The translations under genes were made by a program, and so were the position numbers. A stretch of 64,000 bases of DNA, from positions 17,952,001 through 18,016,000 of the forward strand of contig NC_081819.1 in assembly GCF_030704535.1 (NCBI RefSeq). Reading direction: 5' to 3'. The notes below the pieces were generated by a model. That model saw only the letters and a list, made by a program, of their open reading frames with translations. It did not search any database and was not told the DNA's origin. Source of the DNA: Vitis vinifera (lineage: Eukaryota; Streptophyta; Magnoliopsida; Vitales; Vitaceae). Below are positions 1-12,609 of this stretch, piece after piece (positions within the stretch are counted from its first letter, which is position 1; every line of letters begins with the position of its first letter).

Positions 1-733
1 AGGAATTCCTCAAACATTCTTCATTTAAATTGTAATTAATGGAAAGTTTGTTCTCAAGATTACTAAAAGTAGACAATCATACAAAAATAACCAAACCGAT
101 TCTTCCCAAGTCTTTTAAGAGAGACATATATGGTGTGAGCTGTGGAAGAATGAAATTAGGAAAACCATGATTTTGTAATTGAGAAGAGAATTAGGCAATC
201 CTGTAATCAAAGGCATCTGGTGTAATTAGATTAGAAAAGTTCCTAATTTTTGGTGCTAGGAATTTTTGTATATATGTGGGTCTCTTTACAGGTTGAAAAT
301 TAAGGAAAATAATTTTATACCTTTTATTCCTTCCATCTCTCTTCTTCTACATGGTATCAGGCCTTAAAGAAAAGAATTTAGCATCTTTTATTCCCTCCAT
401 CTCTCTTTTTCTTCATGTGCTATTGGTGCTTGATGATCCTATGCTTCATAGTTCTTGATCTAGTTGTCTTGAATTGGTTGGAAGGTCCAATTGTGTATCA
501 GCTCTGTTCAAACTTGTCTCACAATAATTATGCCGTATTATGTAGTACAATAACATCATGATGGGTGGATGCTATCATGATGACTGATATGCTGTCAGTA
601 ATTCATTCATTTGTAAATATTTATGTTCTAATTACATTGATACCATCCATGATTCTTCAAATTTTAATTTTTAACCATTTACTAATTAGCCTATTTCCTA
701 GAATGACCAAATTTCTTTTCTTCCTGTATGCAG
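1..733 (+). other. Intron of the ARK kinesin gene with a copia-type LTR remnant
   Basis: No coding exon was recognised before the acceptor CAG at 731-733. Near 317-361 a pyrimidine-rich stretch runs into ACATGGTATCAGG, the usual junction of a Ty1-copia LTR end and an initiator tRNA-Met primer-binding site (TGGTATCAGAGC). The match here is TGGTATCAGGCC, so it is diverged. The segment around 318-350 is repeated imperfectly at about 385-417. No internal retroelement protein is visible, so this is at most a solo or truncated LTR. Confidence 0.5.
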
Positions 734-3700
734 GGCCCTGGGGTGTCTGGTGCTGAGGAACTTGCAGAGGTAAAAAAGTTGCTTCAAAATGAAATTCATC
801 TAAGAAAAGCTGCTGAAGAGGAGGTTGACTATCTTAAGAATCGGTTAGGGCAATTTACACAGCCAGAGGTATTGTTTTGACATGAATTATGAAGTATATT
901 TGTATCCACATTTTTTAAAAAATTTTTAGAATAGGTGGTATATAAGGATTCTTTGGGTGCACTAGGCAGGTGGAAATTCAGAGATTCTAAAGCTCCGCAA
1001 AAGTCTTGAGGATGAAGCTCACAAAAAAAAGAAGCTTGAAGAAGAAATAACAATACTACAAAGTCAGCTGTTGCAATTAACATTTGAAGCTGATCGGGTA
1101 TTTTTTTTCAAGTTCTATTTGTTATTCATACAATCTATGGTATCTTTTGAAATGGTATTTGAGCTTCTGATACTTCACATTCTTTTACCACAGGCTGAAA
1201 AGTGGCCAATAAAAATCTAGGGTTAGGTTAGTCATAATAACTAGGACAAAAAATGTGAGCAGATATCAGGAAAGGACACCTATATTTACCCAGACTCTTG
1301 CTTTCCCTCCTACAATTTCTTTCTTTTCTTAGTTATTTGAGGTGTCAACAGTACCTCTCCCTTCTAGACTACTAGTACTTAAATAGGCATGAGTTCAACT
1401 ATACCTTTCCCTTCTTAGGCCCCACCAGACAAGCATAAATACACTTGCAAAGGTTAACCCTATTTAACTTTCATTTTGTGTTCACAGATGAGAAGATGTC
1501 TTGAGAGAGGAGGATCTGGAAATGCTTTTACCGGTCTTGATTCTCTTATGTCTCAAGTTGGGCATTTGCACCTTAAAGATGCAGGAAATGGACAGAGGGC
1601 ATCGATTGCAACACTCTCTGAACAAGGTACTAAAATGTTCTGCATGAACTAATTTTACTTATACTATTCATTGCTCATAGTTTTCCTCTCCATAAATCTG
1701 ACAGTTGGATTGCAAAAGGTCTTGTCACTGCTTGAGTCAGAAGATGCTAATGTACGGATTCATGCTGTAAAAGTTGTGGCGAACCTAGCAGCTGAAGGTA
1801 GTTAATTCTTTCCTTGAGAGATTATGATTAGATATCTGCTCCTTCATACTGTGTATTTCTTGCTGTATTGCAAGCAAAATCTTGATCATCTTCATATGCT
1901 TGTATCGTTTTTGTTCTTGTTGGTGGTGGTGGTATGTTGAAAACACTGAGGGCAATCATATTTTAGGGAGCTGAAAGAGCTGTATAAAACATTGACTTTA
2001 TGGATGATAATGCTTATATTAAAACCAATCTATGCATGTAGCCTGTAATGTCAGTTGAACTGTGATCAATTCAAATAGAAAAATAACTCTTTTAAGTCTT
2101 AGTGGTTCATTGGCTGTATATGTTTGGTTTCTTCTATGAAGTCATGGTCCAGCTTTCAATCAAGTTCATGAATATTAGGAAGGAATATTGCTTGGCTAAC
2201 TATTGCCTACTATTTTTTTAACATTTTCTGAGAATGGTGTTGTGCATGCCATGTGATATGCAGAAGCCAATCAGGAAAAGATTGTAGAAGCTGGTGGTCT
2301 CTCTTCCTTGCTGATGCTTCTTAGAAGGTTTGAGGATGAAACTGTACGCAGGGTAGCAGCAGGTGCAATTGCCAATCTTGCAATGAATGGTAAATACTCG
2401 TGGGTATTATCAATCTTTGAAGGGCCTAGGATTCCTCTCTTTCTATTCTGGGATCCAATCTTGTGTCCAGTATAAATATCATTTTTGTGTGGTGACTTCT
2501 TTTTCTGACCTAGCAGAAGCCAATCAGGAACTCATTATGGTTGAAGGGGGAATTAGTTTGTTGTCAATGACGGCAGCTGAGGCTGAGGATCCTCAAACTC
2601 TACGCATGGTTGCTGGGGCCATTGCTAATCTATGTGGCAATGGTATGCTGCATTCTCTACTTTGCTTTCTCTGTTTCATTGTCATTTTTCTGTTACTCAT
2701 ATTATCAAGCTGCTGAGGAGGTTGCTATTTGTGTTGAATGAACCGGAAAGGATTCTTTGATGTCCAACAGGATGTGGAATATGTTAAACAGAATAAAGTT
2801 AAGTTGCATTAAATGAGAAGATAATGTCCTCAGCATTATTAGATAATCAGTTTATAATGATTGATTGCTTTCTCCGATGTCTTCAAATTTTTAGCTAAAA
2901 TCCCAGTGCATAATCGCTACTTTACTAAATATATTTCACTATTTTCATTTTCCTAGATTTTTGTTCACTGAAAACTTATTCTTAGTTTACTTCCTGAAGC
3001 TTTTAAGCAAAAGCAACAGAGTTTGAAAGAATCCATTAGGATTTTCTTGGTTAGGTCTTTTTGCCTCTGGGCCTGTTTTTCAAGTTCAGAGCAAGACCAG
3101 TTAGAATTCGGTCTTTATGATTCTTGTCATGGATGTTAGTCTCTTAATTCAATGACACTTTGTATCAAGGCTTAATGTAAAGCACTTGACCTTTTCCAGA
3201 TAAGCTACAGATGAAGCTGAGGTCTGAAGGTGGTATCAAGGCTTTGCTAGGAACAGTGAGATGTGGGCATCCAGATGTTCTCTCTCAAGTTGCACGTGGA
3301 ATTGCGAACTTTGCAAAATGCGAGTCTCGAGCATCTAGTCAAGGTAAGCATCTCTTTCAAATAAATATTTATATTGGGTATTTGAGTGTTGAAGCAACTT
3401 GGCATGTTGATGCATGCTTTATAATTATCATTTTAGGACTGCTTGGTAAATGGGTTGGTTTTTGATCCAAATATAATGAATGGTTTCATGAATTCATCAG
3501 CATTCAGTTACACTGTGTCATTGAATACTATTAATCTAGGATATTTAATTTGAAAGTGTTTGTTTCTGCAATTTTAATTAAACACATTACTATAATAATA
3601 TATTTGAACTGCACTTTTGTGCTTGTAATCCGCCTTGGTTGTTCCTTGACTCTCTTTTTTATGTTACTTCCTGTCTGCCTTCGATGCACTACTTCCTGTG

Positions 3701-4289
3701 TGCCTTTGATACACTATTTCTTTGGCGCTTGTTCATAATATTTGCATCATATTAATTAAAATATTACATCTTTACCAAAAAGGATCATTGGTTCATGTAT
3801 CCCAACTGCATCAAAAGTATACATGTATACATCTTGAGAGAGAACCATTTATGTCAAAATAGGTGTCACATCTTTGTGGTCCAGCCACTAATTTGCTACC
3901 CCTTTCTACAGGGACAAAAACTGGAAGATCTTTTCTGATAGAAGATGGTGCACTGCAATGGATTGTACAAAATGCCAACAATGAAGCATCACCAATAAGA
4001 CGCCACATCGAGCTTGCACTCTGCCACTTGGCTCAACATGGTAAGTGGACCTCAACCTTCCTGCTGAGAAAGCCTAAATTTTCTGGCAACATGTTCCTGA
4101 AGACAACTTTGAATCTTTTAATCTGCAGAAGTGAATGCAAAGGACATGATCAGTGGGGGTGCCCTCTGGGAGCTAGTGCGTATCTCACGGGACTGTTCTC
4201 GGGAGGATATTAGAAATCTTGCTCATCGGACTCTAACTTCCAGCCCCACCTTCCGATCTGAACTACGCAGGTTACGAATAGAGTTTTAA
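734..4289 (+). CDS. ARK2: Armadillo-repeat kinesin, C-terminal part (ARK2/KIN-UB type), 5'-truncated by window edge
   Basis: Plant-specific microtubule motor of the ungrouped KIN-U/ARK family, which has an N-terminal kinesin motor, coiled coil and C-terminal armadillo repeats; ARKs act on microtubule dynamics in root hairs and epidermal cells (family knowledge). Only the tail is here. Exons by GT-AG and phase: 734-868, 966-1097, 1488-1626, 1705-1797, 2264-2389, 2517-2642, 3200-3343, 3912-4040, 4129-4289. They encode 394 residues in frame to TAA. The first two exons are charged coiled coil (AEEEVDYLKNRL; KKKKLEEEITILQSQLLQL). ARM repeats follow, recognisable by VRIHAVKVVANLAAE, VRRVAAGAIANLAMN, LRMVAGAIANLCGN and VARGIANFAKCES. 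The C terminus reads SREDIRNLAHRTLTSSPTF, as in Arabidopsis ARK2/ARK3. The motor exons must lie upstream of position 1. Assignment to ARK2 rather than ARK3 rests on neighbouring genes (BIG and PPR). Confidence 0.93.
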
Positions 4290-7200
4290 TCCAATCCTTG
4301 ATGGGTTTCCTTGAATCATTTCTCCAGTCTCCAGCAGGCGGTAAACATCAATCAAAATTTTTGTCGAATCAAGGGGGCGTTGATCATTTGATCGGCTGGA
4401 TTCCTCTTGGAAGTTTTGTGTAAAGGACGCAGCGCTTGGGTTTGAAATTCCTTCGTCTTGTAGCTGAACGAATATCATCAGTCAGTCCCATGTATTCTTC
4501 AACCCCTATTCAGCTTTCTTAGTATCATTTTTGTATAAATTGATTTATTAAAGCAATGAAATTTATCATTCTTTTATCAAAAAGATGGACAATGCGTAAC
4601 ACCATGAATGCATTAAATTTGGTTGGAAAACTAATACTGAAAAAATCAAAAGGCTGATGTGATATTCTCTGGAGACGTGTTTAATTTGGGAGACATCCAA
4701 ACAACGAGTCCATTTCTTTTGAAGAAATCATACCCGCTTTTAACATATGATTATCTTGTGGATGACATTTTACATGACCAACATGTGTTTCCAAATTAAT
4801 ATTGCCATGTGAAGCACAATGCAGTTAAGAAAAGGAAATCGTCACACCAGTGTTTCTATGGATTCCACCTAATGAAGCTTCAAAAAGGCATAATAATTAA
4901 GATGGAAATTAGGAACCAAGTTGAAGGCTTAGGCGTGTGTGTGTATATAATTCAAGTAGGGCCAGCTTTGATGTGGCCTCACATCCCAGATTATTGTAGT
5001 ATTATAGTGGAGAAAAAGATGGAAGAAAATAATAAGTAGGGCACATTGTTCATGCCCCCTCTCCACCCACCACTTTCCTTGTTTTCCTTCTCAGATTTTC
5101 TCCGGGTGGCGGGGCTTTTGGAAATTATCAATTAATTGAATGCCACTAAAATCAAAGAACCAACCAATAAGTGTGCGTTGTTCCAGTTTAAAGAGTAGGA
5201 AGATGCCCTTTCCTTTTTCGTTGGACTCCAATGTTCGTAGCATGTCTTATCATCTGATTTTTTCTTTTTTTTTTTTAAAAAAAAATTAGGATTATCGGTA
5301 TAAAAGCTTAACATGAACAGTTTAAAAAACCTTTTATATAATTAACAGAAATTCATACGTATGAATAGAATCGTACATCATCTTTGATATTATTTTGTAA
5401 ACGTATCTATATGATTACAAAAAACCATTGCTCGTATATATAGTACTAGAAATTTTTTCCTTTGTATGATCATACGGTGTTATTTTAAGATAAGAGAGAT
5501 CAATTCATTCTTATTCATTAATATTTTTGTATCGTACTTTAGAATAAAAATATGAATAAAAAACTCATTTAAAAACGAAACTAAATTTTACTCTAACTAT
5601 TATTCATCCTCTTTCGCATTCTATTTCCATATACTAAACACACCCATTCTTATTTCCATATGCTAAACACACCCTCATCAAAGTCTGGATGTGAATTATG
5701 GGCCTTTTCTTGGGGGATAAGATCATGAGTATATCGTATGAAACATGAAAATTGATTAAAAACCAATGCATGAAGCCAATAAACTGAATTAAAGGGCCAG
5801 TTCCATGAAGAATGAGGGCATGAAAATTCTGATCAAGGACTCGTACAATTACTAGCTTGAATCACTCATGACAAAGAAAGTGAAAGAACCTGGTTTTCGA
5901 TTTTGAAATACTGGTTCAAAACTAGAATGCAATGGGATGGAGGGGGCACTGAGCTTTAAAAGTGATGAGTTTGGCAGCTCTTTTCCACAAGGAAAAGGAA
6001 GCAAAAGATTGGAATCTTAATATTTTATACACCCATAATCACTAGGATTGAAGTTCAAAAATTTTTTTTTGAGTGGTGTTCATGATGATGGACTAGAAAG
6101 GAGTCATGCAAAAATTCAAAACCTGCCAAAACAAAATTATCTCAAGCACAGGAGACTGTCTGCTCAATAATTACAACCATGGTGGACTACCATATCTAAG
6201 TCATGGATACTAATAATATTGTTTTAGGATGAAAACCTTTTCCATTTCAAGTTTGCAATCACAAACAGTAAAAGCCCACATGTCTGGCTAGATGTGTATG
6301 AAATTATTGGACTGCAATCAAATCAATAACATTGGATCATAGGATGACAGAAGTCCTAAGATTTTCTAGGAAAAAGATGAATTTAAGAATGAAAAGATGG
6401 GCATAGGAAAAAAACAACGAATTTAGAGCTGAAACCATATAAGTTGGTGTGTTTAATTAATTAGGAATAGACTGTAACTTCCATTTCAGAACTTTCCAAC
6501 TTAATTTAGCTATCCTAGGCAAGAATTGAGCACTTTTTAAGGAGGAGAGGGGTAAAGAACAAAAGAAGTCTGAGCAAACCCTAGAAAAGTAGAGAAGTTT
6601 CCTGCTAATATTCATCAAGAATGATCTCCAAAACCAACCAGAGATGATATGGACGAGTATAAAAACCATGTAAGAACACAAGTCAGAGGAAAAGAAGTTC
6701 AGAAATTAGGTATTGGAGTGGAGTTGAGTGCAGAGCAGCAGAGGTTGCTAGGGTTTTGAGGTAGCTAGAGGAGATGAATCCTGAATCCAGACAAAATGAT
6801 TTCTATATAACTTACCTCACTTTGTCAGTCATCTCCAACCCTTTACTTCTCTAACCCCGGAAAGAGATAGAAAGCGAGAGAGAGAGAGAGAGAGAGAGTA
6901 CATTTAACGCTTGAGCTCTGTCTGTTTGTCTTGGTTGTTGCCTTTATATGCAAGTATTGTTTGCCTCGAAAAGGAGCTTGTTCAGAGCAGCGCACGTGTA
7001 AGCCAGTACCCAATGCTCATGTCTGCTCTCCCATAATAATAAAACCCTAAAACATTCAAAAAATAAAATAAAATAAAAAGAAAACAAGGTAGCAAGAAAA
7101 CCCTATGCCCATACCTCCCAATCCATCACCCATTTGCATGAAGTACAGGTTTTGCCACCTCTCTCTCCTCCCCCACTCATCTTGAAAAAACAGTCACTAA

Positions 7201-7913
7201 ATTGAATGAACCTGCTTTGATTTCATTAGCCTTTTGACAGATAATAATAACAACAATAATGTCTGAGAGTGTGTGAAGTGAAGAGGGCTGTCTGCTTATT
7301 ATGATGGCCGTTGGAAGAAAGAAAGAAAAAAAAAAGATTGGTTTTTTGAGTTATGTTTGTAGTTTCAATGAGTGAATACTAAGGAAACTGCTAAAAAGTT
7401 CAAATCCATCCAATGGAAATGTATAATTTAAGTTCTTTTTCTAAGTTTTTTTCTTCAAGAGTTTGGATCATGTACCAGAATTTGAAACTTTTTTCACACA
7501 CGATTAAGAAAGAGAGAGACCCCTAAAAAATGGTTGGCCTTTTTTCTTTTCTGCAAAGAATGACTGAATAATTTTCAGACAAGTTACCAGAATTGCAACA
7601 GAGAAGAAAAATGAGTAGGGAGAGGAGGGTGGCCATCTATCTTCTTCATCTAGTTATGACCACTGATCAATGAATGGTGAATTGCAGGATCAACTCTGAT
7701 GAAATAAAATAAAATCAAATCAAACCCACCAAAAATTCAAGAATTTGTACATCCTTCTTCAATTAAAGGCAGACGAATATCGCGCTGGATTATCATCTTA
7801 AACATAACTAATAAAAGAAGAAGAATGAAAAAGGTGACAGGAGAGTGAAAACAAAGGAGCGAAGAAAAGAAAAGAAAAGAAAAATAAAACATAGTTTCTG
7901 TTTTTTCTGGTTG
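4290..7913. other. Intergenic region, ARK kinesin 3' end to AHL22 3' end
   Basis: The first ~280 bases are the likely 3' UTR of the kinesin. The last few hundred bases are the likely 3' UTR of the minus-strand AHL gene. In between I see no conserved protein. Content: A/T homopolymers near 5260-5285, an approximately 27-bp tandem duplication around 5621-5675 (TTTCCATATRCTAAACACACCC twice), and a (GA)n tract at 6875-6898. Open frames here are short and lack recognisable domains. Confidence 0.7.
6875..6898. repeat. (GA)n microsatellite
   Basis: Uninterrupted GA dinucleotides downstream of the AHL gene. It lies beyond the likely transcript end, so no regulatory role can be assigned. Confidence 0.9.
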
Positions 7914-8816
7914 CTAATAGGGTGGGCGAGCAGTTCCCCAATAGGCCTCAGCAGGTAATTGGCATGAATTGAGAAGATTTGGAGGTAACCCTTGAAAAAG
8001 AGATGCGTTAGGATCTGGCAAAAGCTGTTGCTGCTGCTGCTGCTGTTGCGGCTGTTGTCCCACCATTCCCGGAGATCCAAGAGGGCCGCTTCCGGGAATC
8101 GGAACCTGCGGCTCTTCATCCTCCAGAGGAAGCCTCTCGTATGCGGCATTACCAAATGAAGCAGCCATGATTACCACTGGACCCGAGGCTAGTAGCGGCC
8201 CAACCACGCTACCACCCACCACCTGCCCCTGTCCGCCGGCCAGGTATATGGTTAGCCCCGACGCAGCGGGCGGTGCTGGAGGGGGTAGAAAAGAGCCGGA
8301 GAGCGATAAGATCTCAAATCTTCCGTGTAAGGTCACAACTGCACCGGGGGAAGCGGGTTGCCTTAGAGTGACATTGGTCACAGTTCCGCTGCCGCTTAAA
8401 ATGCAAATCCCCCTCTGTCGCCGCCGAGCAAAGGTGTTTAGACTGTCCATGATATCGCATCCGGTGGCAATTTCCATGACATGGGATCGGAGGGCGTTGG
8501 CACTGTCTCGTGTTATAATGATGGGAGGTTTGGGCTTGTTCTTGGAGCCAGCTGGTCTGCCTCTAGGTCTTCTCGTGATCTCTCCATCGCCACTGGATGT
8601 GCCGAATTCTTTGCCGTCAATCGGACTAGTGTTGTTGGTGGCGTTACTTTCATCGCGATCACGCTTCTGTGCTCGGTTTAAGCTGCTGCTGCCACTTTGT
8701 TCATCTTCAGAATTGGCTTGTGGGTGGTGTTGATATTGGTGGTGGTGGTGCAGCTGAAGATCTCTGGTGTGGAAAGGAGGAGGAAGAGGACGACCATGGG
8801 CTGTAACTGGATCCAT
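7914..8816 (-). CDS. AHL22: AT-hook motif nuclear-localized protein (AHL22-type, clade A)
   Basis: DNA-binding nuclear protein that binds AT-rich DNA and matrix-attachment regions and forms AHL complexes through its PPC domain. Arabidopsis AHL22 represses FT and affects flowering and hypocotyl growth (family knowledge). The single exon encodes 300 residues. Visible features: His-rich N-terminus (H23-H31), one AT-hook at residues 82-98 ([17 protein letters not shown]), and a PPC/DUF296 domain at ~103-230 with the GRFEIL hexapeptide at 165-170. A run of eight glutamines follows at 257-264. The C-terminal block [19 protein letters not shown] matches AHL22 better than other AHLs I remember. One AT-hook, the GRFEIL PPC type and no intron fit clade A. 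The ATG at 8814-8816 gives MDPV, the usual start of this subgroup. Confidence 0.95.
   Translation of the reverse strand: MDPVTAHGRPLPPPFHTRDLQLHHHHQYQHHPQANSEDEQSGSSSLNRAQKRDRDESNATNNTSPIDGKEFGTSSGDGEITRRPRGRPAGSKNKPKPPIIITRDSANALRSHVMEIATGCDIMDSLNTFARRRQRGICILSGSGTVTNVTLRQPASPGAVVTLHGRFEILSLSGSFLPPPAPPAASGLTIYLAGGQGQVVGGSVVGPLLASGPVVIMAASFGNAAYERLPLEDEEPQVPIPGSGPLGSPGMVGQQPQQQQQQQQLLPDPNASLFQGLPPNLLNSCQLPAEAYWGTARPPY
8030..8056 (-). repeat. Glutamine-codon repeat inside AHL22
   Basis: A CAG/CAA run encodes Gln 257-264 just after the PPC domain. CAG triplets are mostly uninterrupted, so length polymorphism between accessions would be expected. Confidence 0.85.
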
Positions 8817-9197
8817 TTCTTTCCTTTTGTTTTGTTTTTTGTCCGAAACCCTATTTACCTCGAGGCATAAAAATACCCAGGTGAAGTAAATTGAGAGACA
8901 AAGAGGGAGAGCTTCTTGGGGTATGATCAGTCTTTGCTTTGCTTCTTTTGTGGCTTTCTGAGGTGGCTTTTTGGGTGTTTTGATGAATCAAATGCCGCTA
9001 ACCTTCACCAGAAAAGAGAGGAGAAAGGGCTTTTGAGCATCACCCACCAAATTTTCAGCTGAAACAGCTGAATCAGCCATCTTTCTACTCTCTAACCTCA
9101 TGTGAGAGTTGTTTTTCTTTTCCCCTCAACTGTTGAGCTTCTCTCTTTTGTTTGCTGTTGGTGAGGGTTTGGGAGAAAATGAAGAACAAGGGGGGGA

Positions 9198-9207
9198 TAG
9201 AGAGAGA

Positions 9208-9241
<34 letters not shown>

Positions 9242-9253
9242 GAAGGAGAGGGT
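9198..9253. repeat. (GA)n with embedded (GACA)n
   Basis: Purine-rich simple repeat about 0.4 kb upstream of the AHL22 start codon, probably in its leader or proximal promoter. Confidence 0.85.
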
Positions 9254-10560
9254 GTGAGTGATGTCCTGGGGTTGGGTGGTGTTATGTGTTTTGGATATAG
9301 TGTTGGGTTAGGGTTAGGTCAAGGCATTGGATCGATGATGGGGTTTGGTTTTTGGTAAGCCAGCGTGCGCATGGGCGGTGGATGGGCCCTACTCTTTTCT
9401 CTCTCCATTGCCCAATGGGTCCCCAACTACACATCTCATTTTCTCTCTCTCTCACCTTTTTTTTTTCCCCTGCAATATAAGTTCATCTTGTCTCCTTCAT
9501 TTCCTTTCTCAAACCTCTCTTCTTTCTCCTTCTCCTCCTACCCTTCTTCGCCACACCCTTTCTACATGAATTCCCCTCTCTGGTTTATCCCTATGATCCA
9601 CTCGAAACAGAAACATTAACAGGCACTCTTCTTCTCCATAAATGCTCAACAAAAAACATGGACAAAGGTCAAAACTTCAATACCCATTCATCTTCATAAC
9701 AATTCCTTTAATGGGTTTGTCTTGTTTCACTACTACTGTTTCATACTATCAACCATCACCCCCACGCATTAAAACAACAAATAACACATACCATATAACC
9801 CATTGGAAGTGTATGCATACGAAGAAGGACTTCTACTTCTACTTCTACTTCTTCCTTTCCATAAAACCAAAACCCATTGATCTTTTCAGCGATTCTTCAA
9901 TAGGGAAATGATTCAGAGTTCAAATTAAAGTAACACAGCATTATCAGAAACAACCGCATACTGTTGATGACCTAGAAAAACCCATGTCGGGATCCAGCTT
10001 CCTTCACATTTTTAACATCCAAAAATGAGGTGAAAGGCTGCGAGAGCTGAGTTAGTGAGGAGGAAAATGACAGGAGAAAATAACAGAAACTGAAGAGCTT
10101 TGACGTCCATGGATTTGTTCTTTGCTACTTAAAGAAATAAACGTTACAGCCCAGAGAGGGGTCAGTTACTACTGTTACGGTCCTCCTCATCATCAAAGCC
10201 AGAGAGACTGAGAAGTGGCAGTCCCGTAAATAAAGCCAACAACAAGGGCAACAGAAACAATGTGCGTGTCCCAAGAATCGAGTCGCCCTTAAGACGCGTC
10301 CTGACCCACATAGTTCGGGTCCGCTCCAATTCCCCATGATCCACATGCCTCTTTCTCTCCCTCTCTCTAGAAATTATTTGCTCTCTCTCTACATGTTAAT
10401 GGTTGTGGGGCCTACCAGCTGCTCCTTCATGAGACGTGTCTCTTCCCTGCTCCTTCCGACTCTTATCTTATCACCTATGACTCTGTCACCCCTCCCCCAC
10501 GCTCTTCCCATCCACGCGCCGATGTGCTTTCGCCTTATTTTAAATAGGCGAAGTAAGGAA

Positions 10561-10597
10561 ATTCGGATTCCGATTCGGATTCGGATTCGGATTCGGG
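10561..10597. repeat. (CGGATT)n hexanucleotide repeat
   Basis: About six copies of CGGATT with one variant unit (CCGATT). It is followed by AT-rich DNA and has no gene context. Confidence 0.85.
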
Positions 10598-12076
10598 TAT
10601 GTGAATGGAATTTATGCCCTAAAAGCACATCATCTTTATCTTTATATAAAAAAGAGAAGAGGGTTAGAGGTTTGCGATTGAGAATTTGTATGGTGTTGGG
10701 TATTGAAAAGACAAGACCATTTAGTAACACTATTATAAGAAGAATTAATTTAGTACATTTTGATCAATATTTTTATTATAATTTCTAATTAATGTTACAT
10801 TATTTATTAAATTGGTGATATATCAACATCATGCATTTATACAACATTGATTTTGGCAAAAGATGATTAGAGTTTGATCTGGTTAAAGGAAGATGACATC
10901 AATATTTTTACCATATTATAAAATCACTTCATTTATTAACCTCTTAAATTTACTTTTAAAGATTGGAATCTTAAATTTGATTAAGTGCACTCTTTGCCCT
11001 ATCTACATGCATCATCATATTTTACATTCAAAATTTAATATTTTGCTGTTACAATTGACTAATGTTATTCTAAATTTAATACTTTGATTGATTATTATAT
11101 TTTTAACCATGTTTGGTTTTGGATCATTTATTTTTGAATAATATGAAAAAATAGGAGTCATATTTGTTTTGAAAACTGCTATTTTGAGGTTTTTTAAATA
11201 AAAGTTTATTTAAAAACTTGAAAATTTTTTATCTATTTTTAAATATGTTTTAAAATTAATTTTTATATTTAGTATTTTACTTTTAATTATTTTATTTGTA
11301 TAATTATTTTTTAAAAAAATAAGTAAAAATAATTAAAAAATATTATTTAAAAAAAACCTTAATTTTTGTTTTTAAAGATAGAAAATAGAAAATAGATCTC
11401 TAACTGCCAAGCACTTTTTTTTTCTTTTTAATTTTGGAGAACATGTTCTTGAAAACTAAGTCCTTACTTTCTTTTTCTTTTTTTTTCAAAATTTTTAAAA
11501 TGAAATATAATCTTGAGTCAAGTTAAGACACAAGTTTTACTACTATGAAAAATAATTGTCATCTAAAAAAATATATGGTATGTGACAAACAAACTTTGAG
11601 GATTAATTATTGGGTTTTGAATATAAAATAAATAAATTATGAAAAATAATGATAATCAAGTTGAGGAAGCATATTTAACCCTCAATATTCATACAATTTC
11701 TCATTAAAAAAAATAATAAGAAAAATGAAGAACAAGGTCTCAAATAGGAAGATGAGGATGAGGGAAGGGGGGCAGTGAGGGCACGTGCATGCAGGAGAAG
11801 CACGCACATCCATGCAAAAGGAAGGACAGAATATTCCCCTCATGGGTGATGATACGTCCCTCTCCCCCACTCTCTCTCTCTCTCTCTCTCTCTGTCTCGC
11901 TTTACATTCAAGTACGGATTCCCCCCCTCCGGTTTGTAAGGGCCGGGGGTGGGGGTTGGGGGGGCGTAGCTCATAATTGAAGTGACTCCCCTCCCATGCA
12001 TATTCTCTTGTCATTTCATTCGCCCTTTTCATTTCCCTTTCAATTCCCTCTTTCATTAATTTTCACATGTTATATC

Positions 12077-12080
<4 letters not shown>

Positions 12081-12106
<26 letters not shown>
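12081..12106. repeat. (TA)n microsatellite
   Basis: Uninterrupted AT dinucleotides, 26 bases, in AT-rich intergenic DNA. Confidence 0.9.
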
Positions 12107-12107
<1 letters not shown>

Positions 12108-12553
12108 TAAAAATGCTTACTTTTTCTAGTTAGATTGTGCATGTTTTTTTTTTTTTTTTAAAGAATTTTGAGATTTTATTTTAAAGTGATTTTAATTCAA
12201 ATATCATTATAGGCTTGCAGTTTCTTTTAAAAAGAAACTAAAAATAATACTAAATCATCATGACTTTGGTTCGTATTTATAATTATATTTTTTTATATTT
12301 TAAGTGTTTAATCAAACTTAATATTCAAAGACTTAATTATTAAGTTATTAAATTAATTTATCAACATCTTTTTAAATTTTAAATTACAATATTAACTCAT
12401 TTTATCTAACATATTTAATATGTTTAAAAACTTAAATTAAGTTATTTAACTAATATTAAAATGTATGTGATAAAACTTAATATTTATTATTTAATGATTT
12501 AACTTAACTTTAAGTTAAATTATTCTTAAATTATTGACTTAAAAGCTTATTGC

Positions 12554-12558
<5 letters not shown>

Positions 12559-12606
<48 letters not shown>
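12559..12606. repeat. (TA)n microsatellite, 48 bases
   Basis: Uninterrupted AT dinucleotides inside the possible fold-back element at 12300-13010. Confidence 0.9.

Positions 12607-12609
<3 letters not shown>

Larger units (their letters stand above)
8817..10800. promoter_or_regulatory. AHL22 upstream region with GA-rich leader and pyrimidine-rich stretches
   Basis: This lies upstream of the minus-strand AHL start. It holds a purine-rich (GA)n/(GACA)n tract at 9198-9253, long pyrimidine runs at 9390-9560 (TTTCTCTCTCTCAC, TCCTTCTCCTCC) and a (CGGATT)n hexamer repeat at 10561-10597. GA/CT tracts are common in plant core promoters and 5' leaders, and are bound by BBR/BPC proteins (known). I cannot place the transcription start. 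Open frames here are low-complexity and match nothing I know. Confidence 0.5.

Noticed and set aside
969-970. Acceptor GCAG at 968-969 for the second kinesin exon
   Set aside because: It puts a stop in frame; TAG at 963-965 gives AGGNSEILKLRK, the family sequence.
8167-8733. 188-codon plus-strand frame opposite AHL22
   Set aside because: It is the antisense shadow of a conserved AT-hook/PPC gene; its protein is low-complexity and has no domain.
10336-10788. 150-codon plus-strand frame
   Set aside because: Includes RIPIRIRIRIRV translated from a hexamer microsatellite; no family similarity and no splice or start context.
11776-11818. Resemblance of GGGCACGTGCATGCAGGAGAAGC to miR164
   Set aside because: The order of the two half-motifs is wrong for miR164 and no hairpin partner is visible.
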